DNA of 64,000 nt from contig CATNEN010000034.1 of the NCBI GenBank assembly GCA_950097015.1, positions 6,156,501-6,220,500 on the forward strand, written 5' to 3'. Shown piece after piece: positions 11,717 to 35,783 of this stretch. The notes under the pieces are model-generated. The model made no database searches and had not been told where the DNA came from. It saw only the letters and a list, made by a program, of their open reading frames with translations. Both the position numbers and the translations under genes were made by a program. Source of the DNA: Macrostomum hystrix. Taxonomy: Eukaryota > Platyhelminthes > Macrostomidae. The number at the start of each line of letters is the position of its first letter. Positions within the stretch are counted from its first letter, which is position 1.

Positions 11717-12590
11717 AAAAGGAGGAGTAGGAGAAAGAGGAGCTGGAGAAAGAGGAGCGGGAGAAAGAGGAGCTGGAGAAAGAGGAGCGGGAGAAAGAGG
11801 AGCTGGAGAAAGAGGAGCTGGAGAAAGAGGAGCGGGAGAAAGAGGAGCTGGAGAAAGAGGAGGAGGAGAAAGAGGAGCGGGAGAAAGAGGAGCTGGAGAA
11901 AGAGGAGGAGGAGAAAGAGGATGAGGAGAAAGAGGAGGAGGAGAAGGGTATAAGAAAGAGGATGAGGAGAAGGTGGATGAGGAGAAAGAGGATGAGGAGA
12001 AAGAGGATGAGGAGAAAGAGGAGGAGGAGAAAGAGGAGGAGGAGAAAGAGGATGAGGAGAAAGAAGAGGAGGAGAAAGAGGATGAGGAGAAAGAGGAGGA
12101 GGAGAAAGAGGAGGAGGAGAAAGAGGATGAAGAAAAAGAGGAGGAGGAGAAAGAAGAGGAGGAGAAAGAGGATGAGGAGAAAGAGGAGGAGGAGAAAGAG
12201 GAGCTGGAGAAAGAGGAGGAGGAGAAAGAGGATGAGGAGAAAGAGGAGGAGGAGAAGGGTATAAGAAAGAGGATGAGGAGAAGGTGGATGAGGAGAAAGA
12301 GGATGGGGAGAAAGAGGAGGGGGAGAAGGGTATAAGAAAGAGGAGGAGGGGAGGAGGAGGGGAGGAGGAGGAAACGTGGAGGGGAGGAGAAAGAGGAGGA
12401 GGGGAGGAGAAAGAGGAGCAGGAGAAAGAGGAGGAGGAGGGGAGGAGAAAGAGGAGCAGGAGAAAGAGGAGGAGGAGGGGAGGAGAAAGAGGATGAGGGG
12501 AGGAGAAAAAGGAGGAGGGGAGGAGAAAGAGGAGGAGAAGAGGAGAAAGAGGAGCAGAAGAAAGAGAGGTGGAGAAGTAGTAGAGGCGGT
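11717..12590. repeat. Polypurine GA-rich array, 12-bp unit
   Basis: About 870 bp, almost purely purine on the plus strand, built on GAGAAAGAGGAG. A block containing GGGTATAAGAAAGAGGATGA recurs near 11945, 12256 and 12328. Long Glu/Lys-rich (+) and Ser/Pro/Leu-rich (-) frames result from the 12-bp period and are not genes by any other evidence. Confidence 0.93.
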
Positions 12591-12869
12591 AAGAGCGTGA
12601 TCGCATCTACATCGGACTCAAATATAATAAGAATATTTGAGTCGACTTAATCTCTCTGCTGAATGTACCCTTGCGCTCAGTTCGCTTTTGGAGATTTGGA
12701 GTTCAGTTTTTGGAGGTTTGCAGACTAGAAAAAAAGGTATTTCTGCTCAGCCTTTTCGTTATGCTGAGTGCTACAGAATATGCCGCTGCTGATGCGAAGG
12801 GGTAAACTTTGCTCAAAATAATTAGTCAACTGTCTTGCATCTGAATTCAGATTTGGAGAGGAATAAGTC

Positions 12870-13585
12870 ACGCCCTCATGTATCACACCCTGAGGTGTCT
12901 CACTCACTCTCACGTATCACACCCTGTGGTGTCTCACTCACTCTCATGTATCACACCCTGAAGTGTCTCACTAACTCTCATGTATCACACACTGAGGTGT
13001 CTCACTAACTCTCATGTATCACACCCTGAGGTGTCTCACTCACTCTCATGTATCACACCCTGAGGTGTCTCACTCACTCTCATGTATCACACCCTGAGGT
13101 GTCTCACTCACTCTCATGTATCACACCCTGAGGTGTCTCACTAACTCTCATGTATCACACCCTGTGGTGTTTCACTAACTCTTATGTATCACACCCTGTG
13201 GTGTCTCACTAACTCTTATGTATCACACCCTGTGGTGTCTCACTAACTCTTATGTATCACACCCTGTGGTGTCTCACTCACTCTCATGTATCACACCCTG
13301 TGGTGTCTCACTTAATTCTTATGTATCACACCCTGAGGTGTCTCACTAACTCTTATGTATCACACCCTGAGGTGACTCACTAACTCTCCTGTATCACACC
13401 CTGTGGTGTCTCACTCACTCTCATGTATCACACCCTGAGGTGTCTCACTCACTCTCATGTACCACACCTGTGGTGTCTCACTAACTCTCATGTATCACAC
13501 CCTGAGGTGTCTCACTAACTCTCATGTATCACACCCTGAGGTGTCTCACTAACTCTCATGTATCACACCCTCAGGTGTCTCATGG
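12870..13585. repeat. 34-bp tandem array, about 21 copies
   Basis: Unit starts ATGTATCACACCCTGAGGTG and continues TCTCACTCACTCTC. Each unit holds a small inverted repeat, ACACC-CTGA-GGTGT. Variation is mostly at CTGAGG/CTGTGG and CTCACTCA/CTCACTAA. Confidence 0.94.
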
Positions 13586-13869
13586 TTTTTTGAACAAGTT
13601 GAGATTTCACTCTGACAGACAACTGTCTGATTGCAAAGCTTTAAAATTTGGAATTAGTTATTGAAAATTTAAGGCCCTCTTAAGCCCTATTCATTGTCTG
13701 TGAGATTCCCTTCCATCAAACTCACTTACACCACTAATTTCTAGACTTTTTGTGTGAGTAATCAATCAAGTAACACAGTAACTCATTTAACACAGTCAGA
13801 CTACTACAAATTACTGACTGAATATAAATTTGGCTGTCAATATAAATTTGCGATATGTAAATTTTTTTG

Positions 13870-14830
13870 CTAGAATTGTCTAGAATTACCAAGAATCGCC
13901 CAGAATTGTCTAGAATTGTCTAGGACTCCCTAGAATTTCCTAGAATTCCTTAGAATTCCTAGAATTTCCTAGAATTCCTTAGAATTTCCTAGAATTCACA
14001 AGCATTGACTAGAATTTCCTAGAATTCATTAGAAGTTCCTAGAATTTCCCAGAATTTCCTAGAATTCACAAGCATTCGCTAGAATTTTCTAGAATTCACA
14101 AGCATTCGCTAGAATTTCCGAGAATTCCTTAGAAGTTCCTAGAATTTCCTAGAATTCACAAGCATTCCCTAGAATTTCCTAGAATTCACAAGCATTCGCT
14201 AGAATTTCCTAGAATTCACAAGCATTCCCTAGAATTTACTAGAATTCACAAGCATTCGCTAGAATTTCCGAGAATTCCTTAGAAGTTCCTAGAATTTCCT
14301 AGAATTCACAAGCATTTTCTAGAATTTCCTAGAATTCACAAGCATTTTCTAGAATTTCCTAGAATTCACAAGTATTCCCTAGAATATCCTAGAATTCATT
14401 AGAAGTTCCTAGAATTTCCCAGAATTTCCTAGAATTCACAAGCATTCGCTAGAATTTCCTAGAATTCACAAGCATTCGCTAGAATTTCCTAGAATTCACA
14501 AGCATTCGCTAGAATTTCCTAGAATTCACAAGCATTCGCTAGAATTTCCGAGAATTCCTTAGAAGTTCCTAGAATTTCCTAGAATTCACAAGCATTCCCT
14601 AGAATTTCCTAGAATTCACAAGCATTCGCTAGAATTTCCTAGAATTCACAAGTATTCCCTAGAATTTCCTAGAATTCATTAGAAGTTCCTAGAATTTCCC
14701 AGAATTTCCTAGAATTCACAAGCATTCGCTAGAATTTCCTAGAATTCCTTAGAATTTCCTAGAATTTCTTAGAAGTTCCTTAGAATTTCCTAGAATTTCC
14801 TAGAAGTTCCTAGAATTTCCTAGAATTCCT
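13870..14830. repeat. 10-bp based satellite with 30-bp and larger higher-order units
   Basis: Core TAGAATTCCT/TAGAATTTCC (EcoRI-like GAATTC in most units). A composite of about 30 bp containing CACAAGCATTCGCTAGAATT predominates. Longer blocks with GAATTCCTTAGAAGTTCCTA recur near 14120, 14270 and 14560. Confidence 0.93.
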
Positions 14831-14839
14831 TCGAACACT

Positions 14840-14937
14840 AGACAGTCCCTCATGGGCACAGCCGCGTGGCCTCACTGCGGAATCATGCTCAGGGACCTTG
14901 GTGCGAGAGGCAATCGCGCAAACCGCTCTGCAACTCA
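14840..14937 (-). mobile_element. tRNA-like SINE fragment (family with Ser/Leu-type head)
   Basis: On the minus strand the sequence opens GTTGCAGAGCGGTTTGCGCG, a pol III A-box-like tRNA head, and about 35 bp later has a degenerate B box (GAGCATGATTCC). The same head and spacing occur on the minus strand at 53295-53447. Flanking sequence cannot complete an acceptor stem, so this is a SINE remnant rather than a tRNA gene. Confidence 0.6.
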
Positions 14938-14945
14938 CCCGCTTA

Positions 14946-15668
14946 GATTTGAGATTGTCTTCCTTAAATTTTCAGATAATTTTCTAGCTTTTTGTTGATC
15001 TTCCCCGAGATCATTTTGAGTCCTTCCCTAGATTTCTGTAAACTGTTTTTTCGGTAGCTAAGCCCTGGCGCGTTCCTATTCAACAGACACCACGCAGGGG
15101 CTGTTACCCACCTCTTCCTGCTTCTGCGGCGGTTTGGTGTTTGTTAGGAATGGAGACAAATTATTGTGTCCTCCCTTCCTTTGTCTCGTTGAGCAGCCTC
15201 GGTGAGCAGTGAGTCGTCCACGGATGCTCTACCCGCGCTGTATCTGTAGCAACAGAACCTGGCAGACAAGCTAATAAATAAATGACTGGTTTGTCCAAAA
15301 GAGAGTAGCTTTCGCTTGCCAAAGTATTCCAAAGCAAGCAGAAAGAAATTGGGGAAACTGTGAAAGAAACCCCACGTCAGCTGTGGGATCTTCTCATCCT
15401 AGTCTTCTTCCCAGACCTCTGCGATCCCTCTTCCCACTTGCTCAGAATCGACTCAAGCTCCTCTTTCCCTGTCTCTCCGCATCCTCCACTCCAGGCTTGC
15501 CTATACTTTTTTCTCTGCTTCTACCGGATTTGACGAGGAACCCGGCAGCGGAGGAAGCGGCTCGAAGGGTACAAAAATAAGGAGTTCAACTGCCGGCAAA
15601 CCGCTCAGTTTCACCTTCTAAGGGCGAAAGAGAAACGGAGAATCGCCTTCCTTGCCTTTCGCGAGCAA
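14946..15668. other. Upstream region of the glycosyltransferase gene
   Basis: Unique sequence, becoming GC-richer from 15380. It probably contains the promoter and 5' UTR; no upstream coding exon was identified. Confidence 0.4.
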
Positions 15669-16901
15669 ATGCCGCGCGCACCGCGAGCCCTGCCTCGCTT
15701 GTTGGCCCGGCTGGCCTTCTTGCTGGCTGCTGCTGCTGCTGCCCGTCTCCTACTGGACGATCGACTCCTTCGGCCACGTCAGCAGCTGTCAGCACTGCAG
15801 CCAGCGCCACTATCAACCGCACAGGCGCAGCAGCAGCAACAGCAGCCGGAGCCGACGCCGCCAGTAGATGTCGCTCCGCTGCCGCGCCTCCTTCACGTGA
15901 CTGCTCACAGCGAAATGCTGCGAGTCGAATACCGCCCGGTGCTTCGCCGCTGGATGCTCACGCATCCGGATCTGCAGCTCCACCTGTGGCGCGATGTCGA
16001 CGCCGAGTGCCTGTTGAAGCAGCGATACCCAGACCTGCTGGATGCGTACAGGGCCTGGCTGCAGACTCCGCTGGAGCGATCCGATGTGATTCGAATCCTG
16101 GCTCTGCACAGCATGGGCGGCCTGTACCTGGACCTGGACACCGAGCCCGTGCGCAGTGTCAGCCACCTGTTCAGCCAGCCGCTAGCTGGTGCGATGGTCG
16201 CCCTGGAGCCCCAAGAGCACGCAGTTCTGTTGTACAACCGGGCCAGTCTAATCTCAAACGCCGTCATGTTTTCAATTCCGGGTCATCCGTTCTTTCTGTT
16301 CTACGCGCGCCAAATATTTTCTAACCTGCGGCAACAGCAGCGACTCAGAAGTCGGAGACGAAGAAACAATTACGCGGCGCCGCAGATAACTGGGCCGCTG
16401 ATCATGCAGGCAGCTTATGAGGCCTACCTGACTGCCAGCAGGAATGCATGCAGTTTAGATGCACCCCGCCAGTGCCAGGTGCATCTGTTCGAGCCGGATG
16501 TTTTCAGTCCGAGGTTCGATCTCAGTCAACGGGGCGCCTTCCGCTCCACCTGTCTGCGTTGGCGCCGGCGTCGACAATCAGCTGGCAGGCAGCAGCGCGG
16601 CCGGCTCTTCAATCCGATTGACGACATCAAAACCAGCGTCTGCAACCGGCTGGCTGCGCGCGGCTTCTCAGTTGGCAGGGAGACCAACGCCACCCTGGCC
16701 GTCCACCGCTTCCAGCACCTCACCACCGCAGCAGCAGCTGCTAGCCCGTCGCGCGGTCACCGCCAGCAGGCGGGACAGGCCGGCCAGACGCCCGCACCGG
16801 CACCGCCTAGCAACTTGTTCAACGCAAGCTCAGAATTTCCTAAGCTGAGAATGCTGGCCAAGGATGAGGGCCAGCTGTGCCAGACCCATTCATCTCCCTG
16901 A
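15669..16901 (+). CDS. Type II membrane glycosyltransferase with DXD motif (Gly_transf_sug-like)
   Basis: Single open frame of 410 codons. Near the N-terminus a hydrophobic Leu/Ala stretch (about residues 8-29) after basic residues fits a Golgi type II signal anchor, followed by a Gln/Pro-rich stem. The catalytic core has the sugar-binding region DXD hallmark: PLERSDVIRILALHSMGGLY leads into LDLDTEP, with the DLD near residues 155-157 as the likely metal/nucleotide-sugar site. This arrangement is typical of OCH1-like, alpha-1,4-GlcNAc/Gal-transferase-like proteins. The donor and acceptor sugars cannot be told from the sequence. The C-terminal 60 residues are Ala/Gln/Pro-rich and probably disordered. 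No intron is needed, unlike its neighbours. Two overlapping AATAAA signals lie near 16981-16991, about 80 bp past the stop. Confidence 0.85.
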   Translation: MPRAPRALPRLLARLAFLLAAAAAARLLLDDRLLRPRQQLSALQPAPLSTAQAQQQQQQPEPTPPVDVAPLPRLLHVTAHSEMLRVEYRPVLRRWMLTHPDLQLHLWRDVDAECLLKQRYPDLLDAYRAWLQTPLERSDVIRILALHSMGGLYLDLDTEPVRSVSHLFSQPLAGAMVALEPQEHAVLLYNRASLISNAVMFSIPGHPFFLFYARQIFSNLRQQQRLRSRRRRNNYAAPQITGPLIMQAAYEAYLTASRNACSLDAPRQCQVHLFEPDVFSPRFDLSQRGAFRSTCLRWRRRRQSAGRQQRGRLFNPIDDIKTSVCNRLAARGFSVGRETNATLAVHRFQHLTTAAAAASPSRGHRQQAGQAGQTPAPAPPSNLFNASSEFPKLRMLAKDEGQLCQTHSSP

Positions 16902-17266
16902 GGCATCTGCTGAGTTACCTCACTCTGTATTCAGTATTGAGAATCAGCTAAATTGCTTCATGATTAACTCGCTTTAGATGATAAATAAATAAAAATTAAA
17001 AAATCCATTCCTTTACTAAGTAGCTAATATCATGGGTTAATGAATGCGAAGAGAGAATGCACTTTTACTTTTCTCGCGAAATGTTTCTAATAAAAGTTTC
17101 ATATTAGGCGAAACCTGTCATCCGAATAGTGCCAGACTCCATTCAATCATTTTGTTTAAATTACTGCTTGGGTATTGGACGACTGGTGAAATAAATGTCA
17201 ACCAAATTAAAAAATTAACAATATCTCAGCAGAATCTCAGAAGATAACTTATTCTCAAACTAAAGA
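16902..17266. other. 3' flank of the glycosyltransferase
   Basis: AT-rich, with AATAAATAAA near 16981 as a likely polyadenylation signal. No gene seen. Confidence 0.45.
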
Positions 17267-17930
17267 ACTCTCCAGAATCCTCACTCTCCTGAATCCTCAC
17301 TCTCCTAAATCCCCACACTCCTGAATCCCCACTCTCTAGAATCCTCACTCTCTAGAATCCTCACTCTCTAGAATCCTCACTCTCCTGAATCCCCACACTC
17401 CTGAATCCCCACTCTCTAGAATCCTCACTCTCTAGAATCCTCACTCTCTAGAATCCTCACTCTCCTGAATCCCCACACTCCTGAATCCCCACTCTCTAGA
17501 ATCCTCACTCTCCTGAATCCCCACTCTCTAGAATCCTCACACTCTAGAATCCTCACTCTCCTGAATCCCCACTCTCTAGAATCCTCACTCTCTAGAATCC
17601 TCACTCTCCTGAATCCCCACTCTCTAGAATCCTCACTCTCCTGAATCCTCACTCTCCTGAATCCTCACTCTCCTGAATCCCCACTCTCTTGAATCCCCAC
17701 TCTCCTAAATCCCACTCTCCTAAATCCCCACTCTCCAGAATCGCCACTCTCCAGAATCCTCACTCTCCAGAATCGCCACTCTCCAGAATCCCCACTCTCC
17801 AGAATCCCCACTCTCCTGAATCCCCACTCTCCTAAATCCCAACTCTCCTAAATCCCACTCTCCTGAATCCTCACTCTCCAGAATCCTCACACTCTTGAAT
17901 CCCCACTCATCAGAAACCCCTTCCTCAAGA
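17267..17930. repeat. 16-bp tandem array
   Basis: Units CTCTCCTGAATCCCCA and CTCTCTAGAATCCTCA interspersed over about 660 bp. The ordering of variants repeats in blocks, for example at 17290-17400 and 17370-17470. Confidence 0.93.
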
Positions 17931-18534
17931 ATCAAATTTTTCTATAGCAATTTTTTTCATGCAACGGTGCAGGTGATTTTCAATCCTTTATTTTTTTGTT
18001 AAATTTCGATGCAGCTTACTGGTAGTAGGATATCGAGAATATGCTTTTAACTCAAGTAAAATGACACACAAGAGAAGAGTCAACGCTTTATAATAAAATA
18101 TATATTAAAAAACCAAGTAATAAAACTTTATCTTGTCTGACATTCTTCTAAATCTGTTGTAATTTCTTTTAGAGAGAGTGAGAGAGCAAACAACTTGTTT
18201 GTTTCTCAAACATTACTCTCGACTTATATAGACTTAACCGAGATAGGTGAAAGTATCAGATTGTTGAATCTTACGCAAATTATCAGCAGCTTTACTACAA
18301 GAATAGTTAAAAAACAAACAAGAATCGAAAAAATAAATTATAATGAAGTTTTTAGTTGAAGCATAGTATTTTAGTAAAGTACAAATTAAGCATGAACTAT
18401 TATTGAAATTCACTATCTTTTCTTTCAAGATCAATCATTAAAATGAAAATTAAAAAGAAGAAGGGGGAACAGTTGTTCGCGATCACAATCCCCAAGAAAG
18501 CCGGTGTACTTTAGTCTGTGCACTTTAGTTTAGT
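17931..18534. other. Intergenic 3' side of Flattop, no gene seen
   Basis: AT-rich. Probably contains the Flattop 3' UTR on the minus strand. Confidence 0.4.
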
Positions 18535-19965
18535 TTAGCAGCACTTGGCCGGCTCGCAGCTGGTCTTCTCGGCCTGCGGCGACTCCTGGCAGCAGCCACC
18601 CGCCTTCTTCTGGCTGGCGCCGGACTGCCGACCAGACGCCGGCTTCTTGCACAGCTCGTCGCAAACGGTCTGGCAGACATCCGCGCAGGCCTTCTTGCAG
18701 GCTTCCATGCAGGCGTTGCGGCAGCCCTCGCCGCCGGCCTCCTTGCAGGCCTCCGGGCAGCGCGCCTTGCAGGCCTCGGCGCACTCCTTGCGGCAGGCTT
18801 CGTAACAGTCGCGCTTGCAGGCCTCCATGCAGGCCTTCTTGCAGGCCTCCTTGCAGTCGGCGCCGCAGGGTCCGGCGCATTTGCAGGTGTCGGCGCAAAC
18901 CCGCTTGCAAGTTTCGGCGCAAACACGCTTGCAGGTGTCGGCGCACACCTTCTGGCAGATGCCGGAGCACGACTGACAGTTGGCTGGCGCGCACGGTGAC
19001 TTGCGGCGGCTCTCGGCGGCCGGCTCCTGGCCCGGCTGGGTCCGGCGGGCGCAGGTGTTGCTCAGGTGGTTGCCGGGCAGATGGTTAGGCAGATCCCAGG
19101 TGCCCTTGAAGTTGCCCCATGGCGGCTCCTCGGAGCGGCCGACTCCGGGTAGAAGGTGGCCAATGTCGTTGGCAACGATTTTTGTGTTTCCAGTTCGGGT
19201 GGTCGGGTACTGGGTGAATTGAAAAATAAATAAAATCTTTCTCGAAATATATGCTTAAAGTAACTTTTTATAAGAAAAAGTTAATTATTTGGTTTAAAAT
19301 TTTATGTCCTTTCAAATAATTAAGCTTTTGATGGTCAATCTAAATATAGTTGTATAAATTATTTCAAAGTCTACACTCACCTCCTTGAACTTTTTAGGCA
19401 CGGTGTACTGTTGCAATCTGCGAGCCCGGAATGCATCGTCGTACTGCAATTTCGAAGAAAGTAATAATTGTAATAATAATGTAATAATTTCACAATAAAC
19501 ATCATAATTGCAGATTTTACCTACTGTGCTCCTAAAGTAAACTAACTAAGCTCCTTAACTTAACTAAAGCAAGTTTTAAAATATATGAAGTAAGAATTTA
19601 GAAAACATGATAATTATTTGTATTGAAGTGAACTGACAGTTCACTTAGAATGTTTAGTTGTTGTTTACTTGTATATTTTTTTGTCACAAGTAAAAAATAA
19701 TTTTAATATGGTTGCTTGTGTAAATTATCTGAACTAATAGGAAATCAATTATATTTTGTTTTTTATTTTTGGCACGTCTTTCTTATTTGTGTAAAAAACT
19801 GGAACTTTTGTGAATCATAGAAAATGTTGTGCCTAGTGCTTCGAATCCTCGTTTGCCCAGTTTTCTTTATCTTAAATATTAAATAATTGTAGATAGAAAC
19901 TAGGCAAGAGATATAATACAACTAGGTTCGATACTTGCCTGGTTTGCAGAAAATCCTGAAGACAT
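18535..19965 (-). CDS. cfap126: Flattop (CFAP126) homologue with a cysteine-repeat C-terminal tail
   Basis: Three coding exons on the minus strand: 19965-19939, 19443-19381 and 19209-18535, together 254 residues. Exon 1 encodes MSSGFSANQ and exon 2 starts YDDAF, matching the conserved Flattop start (SANQYEKAF type). Exon 3 carries the family signature IVANDIGHLLPGVGRS followed by PWGNFKGTW. Flattop is an axonemal/basal-body microtubule inner protein needed for ciliary function. Intron 1 has a GC donor (GCAAGT) with a normal AG acceptor; intron 2 is GT-AG; both are phase 0. From residue 103 the protein departs from the family: a cysteine recurs about every fourth residue to residue 217 (pattern such as CKRVCAETCKRVCADTC), with five more near the end. 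The tail is encoded in the same exon as the conserved domain, so it is not a splicing artefact. Confidence 0.88.
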
Positions 19966-20080
19966 GTTTTTTATTAGAAATGACCAAACAAATGAAAAAG
20001 AAAATATAAGGGACGCAAAGAAAAATATAGTTTCTTAATAAAAGATCCGAAGAAAGGCGTTCAAATTTTCGACGCACACA

Positions 20081-20094
20081 ATTCCATAGCAACG
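20081..20094. promoter_or_regulatory. RFX X-box-like site in the Flattop/syndecan divergent promoter
   Basis: AATTCCATAGCAAC reads as a full 3' half (ATAGCAAC) and a weaker 5' half (TTCC) of the RFX X-box consensus. It lies about 120 bp upstream of the Flattop start codon, the usual place for RFX control of ciliary genes. CCAAT motifs (CCAATC at about 20110, ATTGGC at about 20131) lie close by. Confidence 0.5.
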
Positions 20095-20288
20095 GTCGCT
20101 CCGGTTTGACCAATCTAGCGGCGACACAAGATTGGCTGACGCGGTATTTCAAAGAGCGTTTCTTTAGCGTCCAATAAAAACGCTCTACAAAAGCACGTGA
20201 AGTTAAAAATTCTTTAAAATTAGATGGCATAGAATAAAATTGCATGCATCTTTTCGATACATTTATCATATTTGACGAAACGTATGTT

Positions 20289-34073
<13,785 letters not shown>

Positions 34074-34079
34074 CTTGGT

Positions 34080-34262
34080 GGTGCGAACAACTGCTGTGTG
34101 CAACCAACTGTGCAACTGCTGTGTGCAACCAACTGTGCAACTGCTGTGTGCAACCAGCTGTGCAACTGGAGTGTGCAACCAACTGTGCAACTGCTGTGTG
34201 CAACCAACTGTGTAACTGGAGTGTGCAACTGGAGTGTGCAACTGGAGCGTGCGAACAGCTGT
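34080..34262. repeat. 23-bp array in the syndecan 3' UTR
   Basis: About eight copies built on TGCAACTGCTGTGTGCAACC plus three bases, beginning just after the stop codon at 34073 and before the AATAAA at 34385, so it is predicted to be in the mature mRNA. Confidence 0.88.
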
Positions 34263-34384
34263 GCAACCGGACTGTGTGCAGCCATTTATCAATGCAACAA
34301 TATCAAAGTTTTTCTCACGATAGTAATTTTTAAGATCAGAGCTGACTATATTGTTGCGTCCCTAAAAGTGCAAACCGGCCGCAC

Positions 34385-34390
34385 AATAAA
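34385..34390 (+). terminator. Candidate polyadenylation signal of syndecan
   Basis: AATAAA about 310 bp after the syndecan stop codon, in ACAATAAACTT. Confidence 0.5.
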
Positions 34391-35783
34391 CTTACTTTAC
34401 CTTGTAATTTTGTTAGTAATCTGCAACGCAAAAACTAAATTCATCCCAGAGAATACGCATTTGAACACAGCTTTCTACCATTAAAAAAGCATCAATCACA
34501 TATAAAAGATTACTCTTTAAATGCTTGACGTCATCTTTGCAATCCTAGCTTACAAAATATTGTTTGATATGATAAAATAATGATTAAAGCACTGTTTATT
34601 GTCACAATTCGATTTCACCAGATGTCAATATAACGATTTGTGTGAATACAATTGCAACATGAATTCATTATGAATATTAATTCCAAATGAAAATCATTTA
34701 TGCTTCTATTTACTCAAAATGCAAACAACATTACATTGTGAACCGTTGTGTGAATACTACTTATCTGATCGATATATAAATTTTCAACTGCTGTTAAAAA
34801 TGCTTCAAACAAATGCTTCAATTTGACATTTGTGCGCATCAAATTAATTTACATAGATTATACTTTTGCGTAAATATATTTCATTTCATACAAGTAAAGA
34901 CCATCAAAATCGTAGCTGATACAAGTGCAAATGCTTGTACTTTATTCGTAAATCTAGATTTTCTATCAGTTAAAAAAAGCATTCAGCAACAACTGTTGCA
35001 TATGTATTTGAATACGTATTTGACAATCTTAAAAAGCAATTGACAGCTTAGTGTTGATCGAGATTCTACGTAACATGAATATAACTTAAAGCTTCCGATC
35101 CGGGATAGTTTTGAACAATGACCACTATAGGAAAAGGGTCCTTGGTTTTTAATAAATCAAGTTGCGATTGAGATAGAAAAAATTATTTACCCAGTAAATA
35201 TATATGTTAAATATTCAGTGTCAATCCACTAACTTAATCGAAAATATTTGAAGAACCCGAGTTTCTTATTGCTTATAATCAACAGATACGAAACAAGACT
35301 GGAAAAAACTTTCGCGTTTATTGTCATTCATTCAAACTTCGTAACTCAATTTTGATCGAATTCGGGACGTTCCGGTTAATAAAAATTAGAAAGAATGTTT
35401 AGCAGTTGGTTTTCACTCTATATGAGCGTATATTTTACTTTCTACTTTCTATGTTACTTACTTTCTGCACTCATTTCTTTTGTATTTCTATGATTCGTAC
35501 TTGATTGACTTAGCGGAATCAGCACGATAAAATTACTTCTACGCGTTGACAGACGCACTCAGAAAAACAAAAATTAAATTGTTTCTACTAACTTCCAAAA
35601 CTGTCATCGCAATTCGCCTGTTTATTTAGTATTAAAAAGTTTGTTACATCTTCATAGGTAAGTGAGTTTTTTTGTCTAATCGTGTTTATGTTTTTCGCAA
35701 ATTCTAAACTGGTTTTCGTCATTATTTTCTACCGCTCGTCCGCCGATTCTTTTAATCCTGAATTATCTTTATAATCAACCAAA
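34391..35783. other. Intergenic between syndecan and the V-ATPase gene
   Basis: AT-rich and unique, with no gene recognised. It includes the V-ATPase promoter. A GTAAGT donor-like site at about 35656 is not followed by an AG acceptor before the start codon, so no 5' UTR intron is supported. Confidence 0.45.

Noticed and set aside
11644-12606. 320-codon Ser/Pro/Leu frame and Glu/Lys-rich frames
   Set aside because: Polypurine 12-bp repeat. No domain, start context or splice structure.
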